Assembly: GCA_020062665.1 (NCBI GenBank)
Contig: JAGUVW010000019.1
Span: forward strand, 1 to 64,000
Length of the DNA stretch: 64,000 bases
Reading direction: 5' to 3'
Source: Pseudomonadales bacterium
GTDB lineage: Bacteria; Pseudomonadota; Gammaproteobacteria; Pseudomonadales; Ketobacteraceae
The notes under the pieces were generated by a model that saw only the letters and a program-made list of their open reading frames with translations, made no database searches and was not told the DNA's origin. Position 1 is the stretch's first letter. Every line of letters begins with the position of its first letter. Positions 28,761 to 37,476 of the stretch are shown here, piece by piece. Made by a program: the position numbers and the translations under genes.

Positions 28761-28788
28761 TTGACTATCCCGAAATAAGGTATATGCT
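28761..28788 (+). promoter_or_regulatory. promoter and start of long leader of cold-shock gene
   Basis: TTGACT (28761-28766), 16 nt, then TATGCT (28783-28788). An inverted repeat ATGCTG/CAGCAT (28784-28800) overlaps the expected start. The transcript would have a leader of about 150 nt before the csp ATG, as in cspA-type mRNAs whose leaders refold in the cold. The remainder of 28647-28945 shows no gene. Confidence 0.5.
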
Positions 28789-28945
28789 GACCACCAGCAT
28801 CAAGTTTTGCTTGTATTTATGTCAGATCACGTTACGAAGTTCCCCTGCGTTGTACCTCGTCCTGTTTCTTCATAAGTAATACATAACTTCTGCTATACCC
28901 GCTTTGAAAAAAGCGAACATCTCTTTGATTAAACAGGAAAAGACT

Positions 28946-29152
28946 ATGTCAACTACTACTGGCACCGTTAAATGGTTCAACGAATCCAAAGGTTTTGGTT
29001 TTATCACCCCTGAGTCCGGCCCTGATGTGTTTGCACACTTCAGCGCGATTCGCGGTGACGGCTTCAAAACCCTGGTAGAAGGTCAACGGGTGCAGTTCAC
29101 CGTTACCAAAGGCCAGAAAGGCCCCCAGGCTGAAAATATCGTCTCCATCTAA
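28946..29152 (+). CDS. cold-shock domain protein (CspA family)
   Basis: A 68-aa single-stranded nucleic-acid chaperone. It consists of one cold-shock domain with RNP1 (KGFGFI) and RNP2 (VFAHF) and the usual start [19 protein letters not shown] 28946 has AGGAAAA upstream; an earlier in-frame ATG (28904) is in the leader and does not fit the family. The gene is monocistronic between a promoter with a long leader and a strong terminator. Confidence 0.95.
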   Translation: MSTTTGTVKWFNESKGFGFITPESGPDVFAHFSAIRGDGFKTLVEGQRVQFTVTKGQKGPQAENIVSI

Positions 29153-29189
29153 TGTAGACGGCTGCAACCCGGAACCGGATTGCGGTAAT

Positions 29190-29223
29190 AAAAAAGGCAG
29201 GATCTTCGGATTCTGCCTTTTTT
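29190..29223. terminator. bidirectional rho-independent terminator with UUCG loop
   Basis: AAAAAAGGCAGGAT, loop CTTCGG, then ATTCTGCCTTTTTT. The stem closes on a C(UUCG)G tetraloop and is flanked by an A-run and a T-run, so it can end transcription both from the cold-shock gene (plus) and from the acyl-CoA ligase gene (minus), which converge here. Confidence 0.9.
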
Positions 29224-29248
29224 GTTGGCTTGAATCGGGCGGCGCGCC

Positions 29249-31066
29249 TCAGACCCTCAGTTTCCCGCTCCTGATATCCTCAACCACCGCTCCCGTCAGT
29301 CGCACATAGCCCGGCTCCTTGCCCGCAAAATAAAACAGCGGATCGCTGATCTGCGCCAGATCGAATCCTTCGTTCTTCAATTCCACCTTGCGGTTCTTGA
29401 AGGTGCCGGTGATCTCGTGTTCGTCGCGCACGCGCAGGAATAGCGGCACGGCGTACGCTGGCAGCCGGCGGGTGAGTTCAGCGGCGCAGGCGTTGCCGTC
29501 GAACTGTTCGGCCGGCACTTTCAGTGTCAGCGCCGCCATGCCGGCACGGCCGTCGTTGTTGGGCACCTGCACGCCGTACACCACGGCCTGTTCTACCTGC
29601 TCCACTGCATTGAGCGCGGCTTCCACTTCGGTCGTGGCGACGTTTTCGCCTTTCCAGCGGAAAGTGTCGCCCAGGCGATCCACAAACTGGATGTGGCGAT
29701 AACCCTGATCGCGCACCAGATCGCCGGTGTTGAACCAGCAGTCGCCATGCTCGAATACGTTGCGGAACAGTTTCTTTTCGCTGGCGGCGGGATCGGTGTA
29801 GCCGTCGAATGGTGTGCGGTCGGTGATCTGGGTGATCAGCAGGCCCACTTCACCGGTGCGCACTTTCTGCATGTGGCCGGCGGCGTTGCGAATCGGTTGT
29901 TCTGTTTCGGGATCGTAGGCGACGATGGTGAACGGCAGCGGGCAGAAGCCGGCGGTGCCGTCGACATTGAAGGTGTTGACGAAGCCCAGGTTGCATTCGC
30001 TGGCGCCGTAGAACTCCGCGATGTGTTCGATGCCGAAACGTTGTTTGAATTCCTGCCAGATTTCCGGACGCAAGCCGTTGCCCACGGCGACGCGAATCAG
30101 GTGCTGACGATCGAGCGGCGACGGCGCCGCGTTCAGCAGGTAACGACAGAGTTCACCGATGTAGCAAAACGCGGTGGCGCGCATCTGGCGGATTTCATCC
30201 CAGAAACGTGACACGCTGAATCTGCGCGACAACGCCAGACATGCGCCGGCACCCAATGCGGCACCCCAGCTTACAGTGAGTGCGTTGTTGTGATAGAGCG
30301 GCAGCGCGCAATACAGTACGTCGTCGTGACGCAGACGCATGGTGAGCAGCCCCATGCCCGCCATGCCCAGCAGCCAGCGGTAGTGGGTCATCACCGATGC
30401 CTTGGGCATGCCCGTGGTGCCCGAGGTGAAAATATAAAAACACGGCTGCTTCATTTTCACTGCACGCGTGTGCGCGGGATTGTGCGACGGCAGAACGCGG
30501 ATTTCACTTTCCAGATCCATAAACCCGGCCGGCCGTTCCAGCCCGTTGCCGGGCAGCCAGTAGTGCCAGATGTCGCTGTTGTGCATCGGCGCATAAGGTG
30601 TGGTTGCCAGCGCATCCACGCATTCCGCCGAGGTGACGATGAGTTTGGGTTTGATCAGATTGATGCTGTGGCTGAGCACGGTGTCGCGCTGGTTGAAGTT
30701 GAGCATGCCGGCGATGGCGCCCAGTTTGACCGCCGCAGCGACACACACCAGTTGTTCCGGGCGGTTCTCCATCAGCAGGCCCACCACATCGCCGCTGCCA
30801 ATGCCTTGTTTGGCGAACAGCGCTGCCACCCGGTTCACCCAGCCGTTGAATTCCCGGTACGTCCATTGCTGATCACCGAAACGCAAGGCGGGCCGATTGG
30901 GATGACGCTTGGTTTGCTCTTCCAGCAGTTGGCCGATGGAATAGGCGCGATCCGGCTTTGCGCGCAGCATGTGCCGTGCACCGGTGGCAAGGGCCGGCGC
31001 ATCCGGAATCATCTGCAGTGCACCGCGAACAATGGCGCGAAGGGAAATTCGGTTCAGGTCAGACAT
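29249..31066 (-). CDS. long-chain fatty-acyl-CoA synthetase (FadD6/FATP-like)
   Basis: A 605-aa adenylate-forming enzyme that activates fatty acids to acyl-CoA. The AMP-binding motif YIFTSGTTGMPKASVMTH is intact, as are FYGASE (A5), the GDCWFNTGDLVRDQGYRH region (A7) and FVDRLGDTFRWKGENVATTE. The last pair matches the FATP/very-long-chain subfamily rather than classical FadD. ATG 31066 begins 21 nt after the prenyltransferase stop. It is the last gene of a run of membrane-lipid genes, suggesting the substrate is recycled or imported lipid (inference). Confidence 0.88.
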   Translation of the reverse strand: MSDLNRISLRAIVRGALQMIPDAPALATGARHMLRAKPDRAYSIGQLLEEQTKRHPNRPALRFGDQQWTYREFNGWVNRVAALFAKQGIGSGDVVGLLMENRPEQLVCVAAAVKLGAIAGMLNFNQRDTVLSHSINLIKPKLIVTSAECVDALATTPYAPMHNSDIWHYWLPGNGLERPAGFMDLESEIRVLPSHNPAHTRAVKMKQPCFYIFTSGTTGMPKASVMTHYRWLLGMAGMGLLTMRLRHDDVLYCALPLYHNNALTVSWGAALGAGACLALSRRFSVSRFWDEIRQMRATAFCYIGELCRYLLNAAPSPLDRQHLIRVAVGNGLRPEIWQEFKQRFGIEHIAEFYGASECNLGFVNTFNVDGTAGFCPLPFTIVAYDPETEQPIRNAAGHMQKVRTGEVGLLITQITDRTPFDGYTDPAASEKKLFRNVFEHGDCWFNTGDLVRDQGYRHIQFVDRLGDTFRWKGENVATTEVEAALNAVEQVEQAVVYGVQVPNNDGRAGMAALTLKVPAEQFDGNACAAELTRRLPAYAVPLFLRVRDEHEITGTFKNRKVELKNEGFDLAQISDPLFYFAGKEPGYVRLTGAVVEDIRSGKLRV

Positions 31067-31087
31067 GGTTCGACTCTTGTCATGTTG

Positions 31088-31993
31088 TTATGAAAATTGT
31101 TGTGGTATCAGCAGTGACAGGCCCAGCACTGTGGGCGTCAGCAGGTTGATCACGACATTCTGCGCCAGCGCCGGCATCAGTGCCGTTGTATCGCCATTGA
31201 AACGAAATACCGTGCGGGTGGTACGCACCGCCAGCGGTGCGGTTGCCAACGCCAACAGGCTCCACAGCGGCAGTATCTGCAACAGAATGCCCGCCAGCAG
31301 AATCAGGTAGGCGCTGACATTGAACAGCGCGTACACCCATTGCGTGGGGCCGAGGCCGTACACGATCAGAAAGTGGCGCCGACCCGCAGCGCGATCAGCG
31401 TCCAGATCCGGCAACTGGTTGAGCAGCAGCAAATTGTTCACCAGAAAAAACGGCATCAGTGACACATACAGCGCGAAGGTGGAGTGATGGCCGGTGAGCA
31501 CCAGATGCGTGCCCACGATCATCAGCGGGCCAAAGCCCAGCCCCGGCGCGATCAGACACATGAACGGCATGCGGTTGAGCCACTGGGTGTACGTGACGAT
31601 GATGAGTGCACCCAACACGCCCAGCGGCAACAGCGCGACACCGCGCAGACTGATGAAATACAGCCCCAGCGCCAGGGTGATGGCCAGGGCCAGCAATCCG
31701 CCCGCCAACACGGCATTGAGTGCCTGTGGCTGTGCAGGCAGCGCGCCACTGCCACCGCTGAACGGCGTGCGCTGGGTCTGTTCATCCAGGCCGCTTTTGA
31801 AATCATGATATTCGTTGAGCATGTTGACGCTGATGTGGGCACACAGTGCACCCAGCAGCACGAGCATTGCCAGCGTCCAGTCCACCGGTCCCGCCAGACT
31901 GGCACTGCCAACACCCACGCTCACGCAGGCTGGCGTCAGCAGCAGAAACGGCGGACGCATGGTGTGCACGACAGCAGTCAGACGTTCAGACAT
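31088..31993 (-). CDS. UbiA/MenA-family prenyltransferase
   Basis: A 301-aa integral membrane enzyme with about eight hydrophobic segments. The first Asp-rich motif is NMLNEYHDFKSGLDE, nearest to MenA (N-x-Y-x-D-x-x-x-G-x-D), and the second is NQLPDLDADRAAGRR. These bind the prenyl diphosphate through magnesium. The motifs favour a MenA-like enzyme, but no other quinone genes are near and the aromatic acceptor is unknown. It starts 18 nt after the MCE gene stop and precedes the acyl-CoA ligase gene, so it may belong to that operon. Confidence 0.85.
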   Translation of the reverse strand: MSERLTAVVHTMRPPFLLLTPACVSVGVGSASLAGPVDWTLAMLVLLGALCAHISVNMLNEYHDFKSGLDEQTQRTPFSGGSGALPAQPQALNAVLAGGLLALAITLALGLYFISLRGVALLPLGVLGALIIVTYTQWLNRMPFMCLIAPGLGFGPLMIVGTHLVLTGHHSTFALYVSLMPFFLVNNLLLLNQLPDLDADRAAGRRHFLIVYGLGPTQWVYALFNVSAYLILLAGILLQILPLWSLLALATAPLAVRTTRTVFRFNGDTTALMPALAQNVVINLLTPTVLGLSLLIPQQFS

Positions 31994-32011
31994 TCGCGTC
32001 TCCCTGTGGTG

Positions 32012-34306
32012 TCATTCCGGCAAAGTGATGCGCGGCTGCCACGCCAGCCACTCTGGCAGCGCTTCGGCATGCAGGCGAAAACTTTCACCCTGCTCGGCCA
32101 GCGGCAGAGCGTTGCCATTGTCCGGTGTGGCGAAGGCAATGCCGCCGGCCAGAATGGATTCCAGCGATTCGGTTTTGATTTTCGCGCCCTGGAACAATCC
32201 CACATCCACCGAGATGCCGCTGGCATTCCAGAACACGGTGCCATCGCGCACCAGCGCCGCGTAAGGCGATTCGATGTTGACGAAAATTTTCACGTGATCG
32301 GCGGTTTCGCCCAGACGTGCGCCGGTGACGCGGCCCACCGCTACTTCGCGGTAGTACACGGTCAGTCCTTCGCGGATGGAACCCAGCCTCGGCGCCACCA
32401 GCACCAGATTGAGGCCGCTGTCCTTTTTCACCTGCGTGGGCGCTGTATATTCACCGTTGAAGCTGCGCGCCGATCGGCCTTCGCCCGGCAGCACTTCGAA
32501 ATATTTGCCGGTCACCAGCGTTTCCAGATTGGCGGCGCCGGTGATGCTGAGTTTGGGTTGCACCAGCCAGAAGCGCGAGCCTTCGCGGGCGAAACGTTCC
32601 GGCTGTACGGTGAGTATGGCGCTGGCCACGATGGCAGACAGATCCGGTTTCAGTTCCAGGGATTTGACGCTGCCCACCTCGATGCCCTGGTAGCGGATCG
32701 GCGTGCCCGGTGCGATGCCGTCAGCGTGAGTGAGCGTGATGTCGATGCGGATGCCACGTTCCTGCGCGCTTTGGTAATCGTCGTACAGGCTGAAGCGAGT
32801 GCCGCTTTTCACTGCCTTGCCGCTGGCGCCCGGCGGGTTGTAGAACGCCACGCCGCCCTGCAGGATGCTGGCGACGGATTCGGTGCGCAGCAGCACTTTG
32901 CTGAGGGAGCCACTGAACAGCACACCACTGGCATTCCAGAACCGGGTTTCGCTGTTCACCAAGGATTGATATTCCGGTTCGATGCGAACGTCGATCAACA
33001 CCTTGTCCTGCTGGGGCGACAGCGCGAAGTGTTCCACTACACCGACCTGCATTTTGCGATAGAGCACCGGTGATCCAATGCTGATGGAGCCACGCTCTGC
33101 GGTTTCCAGGCGCAGACGCAGTCCGTTCTTGCGCTCATCCGGCGGCGGCGGTTCCCGCAGCGCGGTGAATTCGCGGATGGATTCGCCGGGGCCTACATCC
33201 ATTTCCACGTAGGTGCCCTTCACCAGGGTTTCGAGCCCGCTGACGCCCTGCAGCGAGATCTGCGGTTTCACCAGCCAGAAGCGGGTGCCGGTGGTGAGGT
33301 GTTCTTCCATCTCCGGTGCCATGTTGACCTGCGCCACTACGCTGTTGTGATCGTCGCTCAGTTGCAGCGAGCGCACTACGCCGGCTTCAAAGCCGCGGTA
33401 CATGATCTTGGCACCCTTGCCCGGCAACTGATCGTGCGCGCCGAACAGCAGCGTGGCCTGCACACCGCGCTGGGCAGCAGCGTAATCCCGATACAGACGG
33501 AAGCTGGCGCCATTCTGTGCGAGCGGTTCCTTGCTGGTGTCGGTGGCGTCGAAACTGATGCCACCCTGCACCAGCGACAGCAGCGAATCCATGCGCACAT
33601 CGACGCCGTCGAGCCCGGCTTGCACACGCACGCCGCTGCTGTTCCAGAAACGGGTTTTCTGCGTGATCAGTTGATCGTAGGGCGGTTGCACCAGTGCGCT
33701 GATCACCACCTTGTCCTGCTTGGCATCCAGTTCGTAATCGAGCACACGACCCACCACGATTTTCTTGTACAGCAGCGGCGCGCCGTGATGCACCGATCCC
33801 AGATCATTGGCCAGCAGTTTCAGATGCAGGCCGGGCTCGCTCATGTCGATGGCAGGTGGTTCTTCAAGCGCCTTGAACAGGCGGGCCTGAGGGCCGCTGC
33901 TGGCAATCTTCACGGCGATGTAGTTGCCGCTGACGATGGTTTCCAGGCCGGTGATGCCGCTCAGGCTGATTTCCGGTTTCACCAGCCAGAACTGGGTGCC
34001 TTCGCGCAGAAAGGATTCGGTGCGGTTGTCCATTTCCACGGTGGCGATGACGCCTTTCAGATCGTTTTCATCCAGACGAAGATCTTTCACCACACCCACG
34101 TGCATGCCTTCGTAGATGACTTTGGTTTTGCCTACCTCGATGCCGGTGCCGCTGGCAAAGTCGATGGTGATTTCGATGGGGGCCTCGGCCAACGCCTTGT
34201 AGAGCAGCCAGGCGCCGATCAGCAATGCAATCACCGGCAGCAGCCAGACGATGGAGAAACTTTTGGAGGGTTGCACCAGGGCTTCCTGGATCGTGTCGTC
34301 AGTCAT
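32012..34306 (-). CDS. PqiB/LetB-like multi-MCE-domain lipid transport protein
   Basis: A 764-aa protein with one N-terminal membrane anchor (SIVWLLPVIALLIGAWLLY, residues 18-36) and six successive MCE domains of about 100 residues each, beginning near residues 44, 155, 280, 390, 510 and 625. Each carries a Y-x-G-x-x-V-G-x-V type turn (IYEGMHVGVVKDL, MYRGFEAGVVRSL). E. coli PqiB has three and LetB (YebT) has seven MCE domains, so this is intermediate. Such proteins stack into tubes that carry lipids across the periplasm. It overlaps the upstream PqiA-like gene by 8 bp, supporting one operon. Confidence 0.9.
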   Translation of the reverse strand: MTDDTIQEALVQPSKSFSIVWLLPVIALLIGAWLLYKALAEAPIEITIDFASGTGIEVGKTKVIYEGMHVGVVKDLRLDENDLKGVIATVEMDNRTESFLREGTQFWLVKPEISLSGITGLETIVSGNYIAVKIASSGPQARLFKALEEPPAIDMSEPGLHLKLLANDLGSVHHGAPLLYKKIVVGRVLDYELDAKQDKVVISALVQPPYDQLITQKTRFWNSSGVRVQAGLDGVDVRMDSLLSLVQGGISFDATDTSKEPLAQNGASFRLYRDYAAAQRGVQATLLFGAHDQLPGKGAKIMYRGFEAGVVRSLQLSDDHNSVVAQVNMAPEMEEHLTTGTRFWLVKPQISLQGVSGLETLVKGTYVEMDVGPGESIREFTALREPPPPDERKNGLRLRLETAERGSISIGSPVLYRKMQVGVVEHFALSPQQDKVLIDVRIEPEYQSLVNSETRFWNASGVLFSGSLSKVLLRTESVASILQGGVAFYNPPGASGKAVKSGTRFSLYDDYQSAQERGIRIDITLTHADGIAPGTPIRYQGIEVGSVKSLELKPDLSAIVASAILTVQPERFAREGSRFWLVQPKLSITGAANLETLVTGKYFEVLPGEGRSARSFNGEYTAPTQVKKDSGLNLVLVAPRLGSIREGLTVYYREVAVGRVTGARLGETADHVKIFVNIESPYAALVRDGTVFWNASGISVDVGLFQGAKIKTESLESILAGGIAFATPDNGNALPLAEQGESFRLHAEALPEWLAWQPRITLPE

Positions 34307-34934
34307 CGTTGTGTTCCTGCAAATCCCAGATCAGGCGGGGATCAAAACTCATGGCGGCAAACATGGTGAGTACCACCACGGTGGCGAACGCGGTGGCACC
34401 GGTGCCGGCTTCGATGGTGGCCACCGCGCCCAGATCCACCAGTGTCACCAGAATGGAAATCATGAACAGGTCGAGCATGGACCAGGCACCGATCACTTCG
34501 ATCACCCGATACAGCACGGTGCACTGGCGTTTGTTGAGTTGCCAGCGTCGCTGCACCATCAGCAGCAGAAACATCAGTCCGATCAGCTTGAGCATGGGCA
34601 CGACAATACTGGCGACGAACACCAGGATCGCAATCGGAATCATGCCTTCCTGGGTGAGTTTCACCACGCCGGAAATGATGGTGTCCGGTTCGCCTTCGCC
34701 CAGGTAGATCACTGTCATCACCGGATACAGATTGGCGGGCAGCATGCAGATCCATGCAGTGACCACCAAGGCCCAGGTGCGGGTGATGCTGTTGGGCCGG
34801 CGCGCGTACAAGCGGCTGCCACAGCGCGGACAGTAGTGTGGTTGGTCGGGCGCCACGGCTGCCACCGACACCACCAGATGGCAGTCGCTGCAGAGCACCA
34901 GATTCTTAGAGCGCGCGGATACGATGGCGTTCAC
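34299..34934 (-). CDS. PqiA-like membrane protein, second half
   Basis: A 211-aa protein with the zinc-finger-like pair CSDCH and CPRCGSRLYARRPNS followed by four hydrophobic segments. This is one PqiA domain and corresponds to the C-terminal half of E. coli PqiA/LetA. The start is taken as GTG 34934, giving a 29-bp overlap with the preceding gene, whose frame ends in TAA at 34906. The frame is open upstream to 35147, but that part lies inside the first gene. The stop overlaps the MCE gene by 8 bp. Separate single-domain PqiA pairs occur in other gammaproteobacteria, so a natural split is likelier than a frameshift. Confidence 0.82.
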   Translation of the reverse strand: MNAIVSARSKNLVLCSDCHLVVSVAAVAPDQPHYCPRCGSRLYARRPNSITRTWALVVTAWICMLPANLYPVMTVIYLGEGEPDTIISGVVKLTQEGMIPIAILVFVASIVVPMLKLIGLMFLLLMVQRRWQLNKRQCTVLYRVIEVIGAWSMLDLFMISILVTLVDLGAVATIEAGTGATAFATVVVLTMFAAMSFDPRLIWDLQEHNDD

Positions 34935-35541
34935 GGGCCTGCCCCACTTGTTCCCAGATGGCATGGGTATCGAACAGCACGGCGTTGAGCGTGGTGGCCA
35001 ACAGCATGCCGGTAAAACACAACAGACCGATGCCGAGCTGGATGTCGCCCATGTCGAGCATTTTGATGTACGCCACCAGAATGCCGAGCATGAATACTTC
35101 CAGCATGCCCCAGCGATTGATGTGGCCCTGTATCTTGAGCATGGCAACCAGCCATTCGTTGTAGCGCTGCCACTTCACCAGCAGACAGATTCCGCTGATC
35201 AGGATGAATTCCAGTAGCGGCGCCAGCATGCTGCAGATGAACACCAGCAGCGCCATCCACCAGTAACCCTGTTGGTAGAGTTGCATCGTGCCCTTGTACA
35301 GGGTGTCGGCATTCTGCAGGCCCAGCATGTCCAGTGTCATGATCGGCATGAAGTTGGCGGGCACGTAAAGAATGAGGGCGGTGAGACTCAGCGCCAAACC
35401 ACGATTGACCGGATCACGCCGGCATTTGTAGAGCGCGGCACCGCAGCGGGGACACAACACTTTCTGCCCCGGCCGAACGGCGGGCATGCGCAACAGGGCG
35501 TCGCATTCGTGACAGATGAGTTGGCTCTGGTGTGACAGCAT
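34906..35541 (-). CDS. PqiA-like membrane protein, first half
   Basis: A 211-aa protein with CHECDALLRMP and CPRCGAALYK cysteine pairs and four hydrophobic segments, corresponding to the N-terminal half of PqiA/LetA. It ends QARERHRIRAL, overlapping the start of the second PqiA-like gene by 29 bp. Together the two would form the inner-membrane partner of the MCE tube. ATG 35541 opens the lipid-transport operon; 82 nt separate it from the upstream GGDEF gene. Confidence 0.85.
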   Translation of the reverse strand: MLSHQSQLICHECDALLRMPAVRPGQKVLCPRCGAALYKCRRDPVNRGLALSLTALILYVPANFMPIMTLDMLGLQNADTLYKGTMQLYQQGYWWMALLVFICSMLAPLLEFILISGICLLVKWQRYNEWLVAMLKIQGHINRWGMLEVFMLGILVAYIKMLDMGDIQLGIGLLCFTGMLLATTLNAVLFDTHAIWEQVGQARERHRIRAL

Positions 35542-35623
35542 GGACAGCGTACGGGCTCCGGCGCGTGACGAACCGGCCCATTCTAGCGCAGGACGGCAGC
35601 AGCGTCTGCCCGATGGGGGTGGC

Positions 35624-37474
35624 TTAGCCCGCCAGTGCCACGCAGTTGCGGCCGTCGGCCTTGGCCCGCTGCAGGGCCTTGTCGGCCTGGATCAGAATCC
35701 ATTCCGCGTAGGTGCCCTGCTGTCCGTTCACATCGCTGATACCGACGCTGACCGTGGCCATGATGCGCTGGCCGGCGCACAGCATGGGGCAGGTGGCGAC
35801 GCGGTCGCGGATGGTCTCGGCCAGTGCGATGGCGCCGTCGGCCGAGGTGTCGGGCAGCAGCACCGCGAATTTTTCGCCGCCGATGCGACACAGCACATCT
35901 GCCGGGCGCCGCAAGCGCTGACGCAGGATGTCCGCAATCTGGCACAGGCATTCGTCACCCGCCAGATGGCCATAGCTTTCGTTGATCTGGCGGAAGCGAT
36001 CCACGTCGATCACCAGTACGCTGAAATGGGTACCCAGATGACGATGGCGCTCCACTTCCTCGTACAGGCGATCGGAAAAGTAGCGCCGGTTCTTCAGCCC
36101 GGTGAGTCCGTCATTCTCGCTGGCATGTTCCAGTTGCTGCTGCAGCAGATCCAGTTCACGGCCCCTTTCGCGCAAACGTGTTTCCAGCTGGCGCGCGTAA
36201 TCTTCCTGGCCGCCGATGGCCTGGGTCAGGGCCTGTCGGGCCGCCTGTTCCCGCCGCAGTTTTCCACTGATGCCTTCCAGGCTGCGCTGGCCTTCGTCGA
36301 TGGCCAGCTGCAGCTGGCGGATGCGCTCGGCGCGCAGTCCATGAAAGCGATCGCCCAGCGCAATGCACAGCAGCATCATGTCGAACACCGATGACCACAG
36401 CAGCAGATTTTCCGACGCATCGTTCACTTCGATCCAGCCGAATTTGTTCAGTGCCATCATGAACGCGCCGGTGACATAGAGCGCCCAGCCCAGCGCGAAC
36501 AGACGGGTGGGTCGCTGCCGCAGCGACGCCCGCATCACAATCGCTTTGATCACCAGAAACACCGCGGGCACCGACAGCAACGACGATGCCAGCACGGCCC
36601 ATTGCGCCGGCAGTAACGGCGTGACCAGCGCACCGGCGAACGCCAGATTGCGTAAACCCCAGAACAGGTTCAGCAGCGGAAAATTGTCGCGGTTCAACCC
36701 CAGGAACACGCCGCAGAACCAAGTGGAAAAGCCAATCACCAGAAACGTGGCCAGGGCGATGCTGAAACTCTGCAGGCCGATCAGTCCCGGCCAGACATAA
36801 GTTGCGCCCAACCCCTGCCAGCTGCACACGAACAGCAGCAGCGCGCCCACGTGGCCGACGTACAGCAGAAAACTCAATTCACGCAGCGTGATGTACAGCG
36901 CCAGGTTGTAGAGCATCATGGCGAACAGCACGCCCACGAACAGGCCCAGCATCAGATCGTCCCGCGCTTTTTCCAGCGCGAAGCGGGATTCACTCACCAG
37001 CGTGGCCGGTACCTGCAACGCAGTTTCTGACTGCACGCGCAGATACAGGCGATATTCACGGCCGGCATTGGCGCGAAACAGAAAGGCAGGATAACGAAAA
37101 CTGTTGGCGCGCTCATCCAGGCGATGCCACAGTCCATCCACCTGCTGTTCCACCAGCTGGTTATCCTCGAACAGGTAAAAACGCACGTCCGACAGCAAGC
37201 TGTTATGAATCCACAGGCGCCAGTGCCCTGCTGCCAGCTCGTCGGGCTTGATCACGATGCGCAGCCAGTGCGGGCGGGCGGTAAAGCCCAGATTGGGTGC
37301 CGCCCAGCGCGAGGCCTGCCACGGCAGCGGACGCGCATCCACCTCGGTGACGTTCCATTCCGCAGCGTCTTCCACTACCACCTGCCAGCGCTTGCCAATG
37401 TCCAGCTGATCGCGGGCGGCAGCCTGCGCAAACAGGGTGAACGACAGCAGCAGTAACAGCGTGAGTGTGCGCAT
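35624..37474 (-). CDS. 7TMR-DISM sensor with degenerate GGDEF domain (GGEKF)
   Basis: A 616-aa protein: signal peptide (cut near AQAAA), periplasmic 7TMR-DISMED2 domain (about 25-165), seven membrane segments (about 180-385), coiled coil (385-450) and GGDEF domain (455-616). The signature reads GGEKF (about residues 530-534), so the catalytic Glu at the fourth position is Lys and cyclase activity is doubtful. The inhibitory site RxxD (RPAD) five residues before it is intact, so the domain could still bind c-di-GMP as a receptor. It lies 2 nt after a homologous gene on the same strand. The ligand of the periplasmic domain, probably a carbohydrate, is unknown. Confidence 0.88.
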   Translation of the reverse strand: MRTLTLLLLLSFTLFAQAAARDQLDIGKRWQVVVEDAAEWNVTEVDARPLPWQASRWAAPNLGFTARPHWLRIVIKPDELAAGHWRLWIHNSLLSDVRFYLFEDNQLVEQQVDGLWHRLDERANSFRYPAFLFRANAGREYRLYLRVQSETALQVPATLVSESRFALEKARDDLMLGLFVGVLFAMMLYNLALYITLRELSFLLYVGHVGALLLFVCSWQGLGATYVWPGLIGLQSFSIALATFLVIGFSTWFCGVFLGLNRDNFPLLNLFWGLRNLAFAGALVTPLLPAQWAVLASSLLSVPAVFLVIKAIVMRASLRQRPTRLFALGWALYVTGAFMMALNKFGWIEVNDASENLLLWSSVFDMMLLCIALGDRFHGLRAERIRQLQLAIDEGQRSLEGISGKLRREQAARQALTQAIGGQEDYARQLETRLRERGRELDLLQQQLEHASENDGLTGLKNRRYFSDRLYEEVERHRHLGTHFSVLVIDVDRFRQINESYGHLAGDECLCQIADILRQRLRRPADVLCRIGGEKFAVLLPDTSADGAIALAETIRDRVATCPMLCAGQRIMATVSVGISDVNGQQGTYAEWILIQADKALQRAKADGRNCVALAG

Positions 37475-37476
37475 GT

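Noticed and set aside
34906-34934. Frameshift splitting a single pqiA gene
   Set aside because: Both halves have complete cysteine motifs and membrane segments and the overlap contains a usable GTG. Separate single-domain PqiA genes exist in other bacteria. A sequencing error cannot be wholly excluded.
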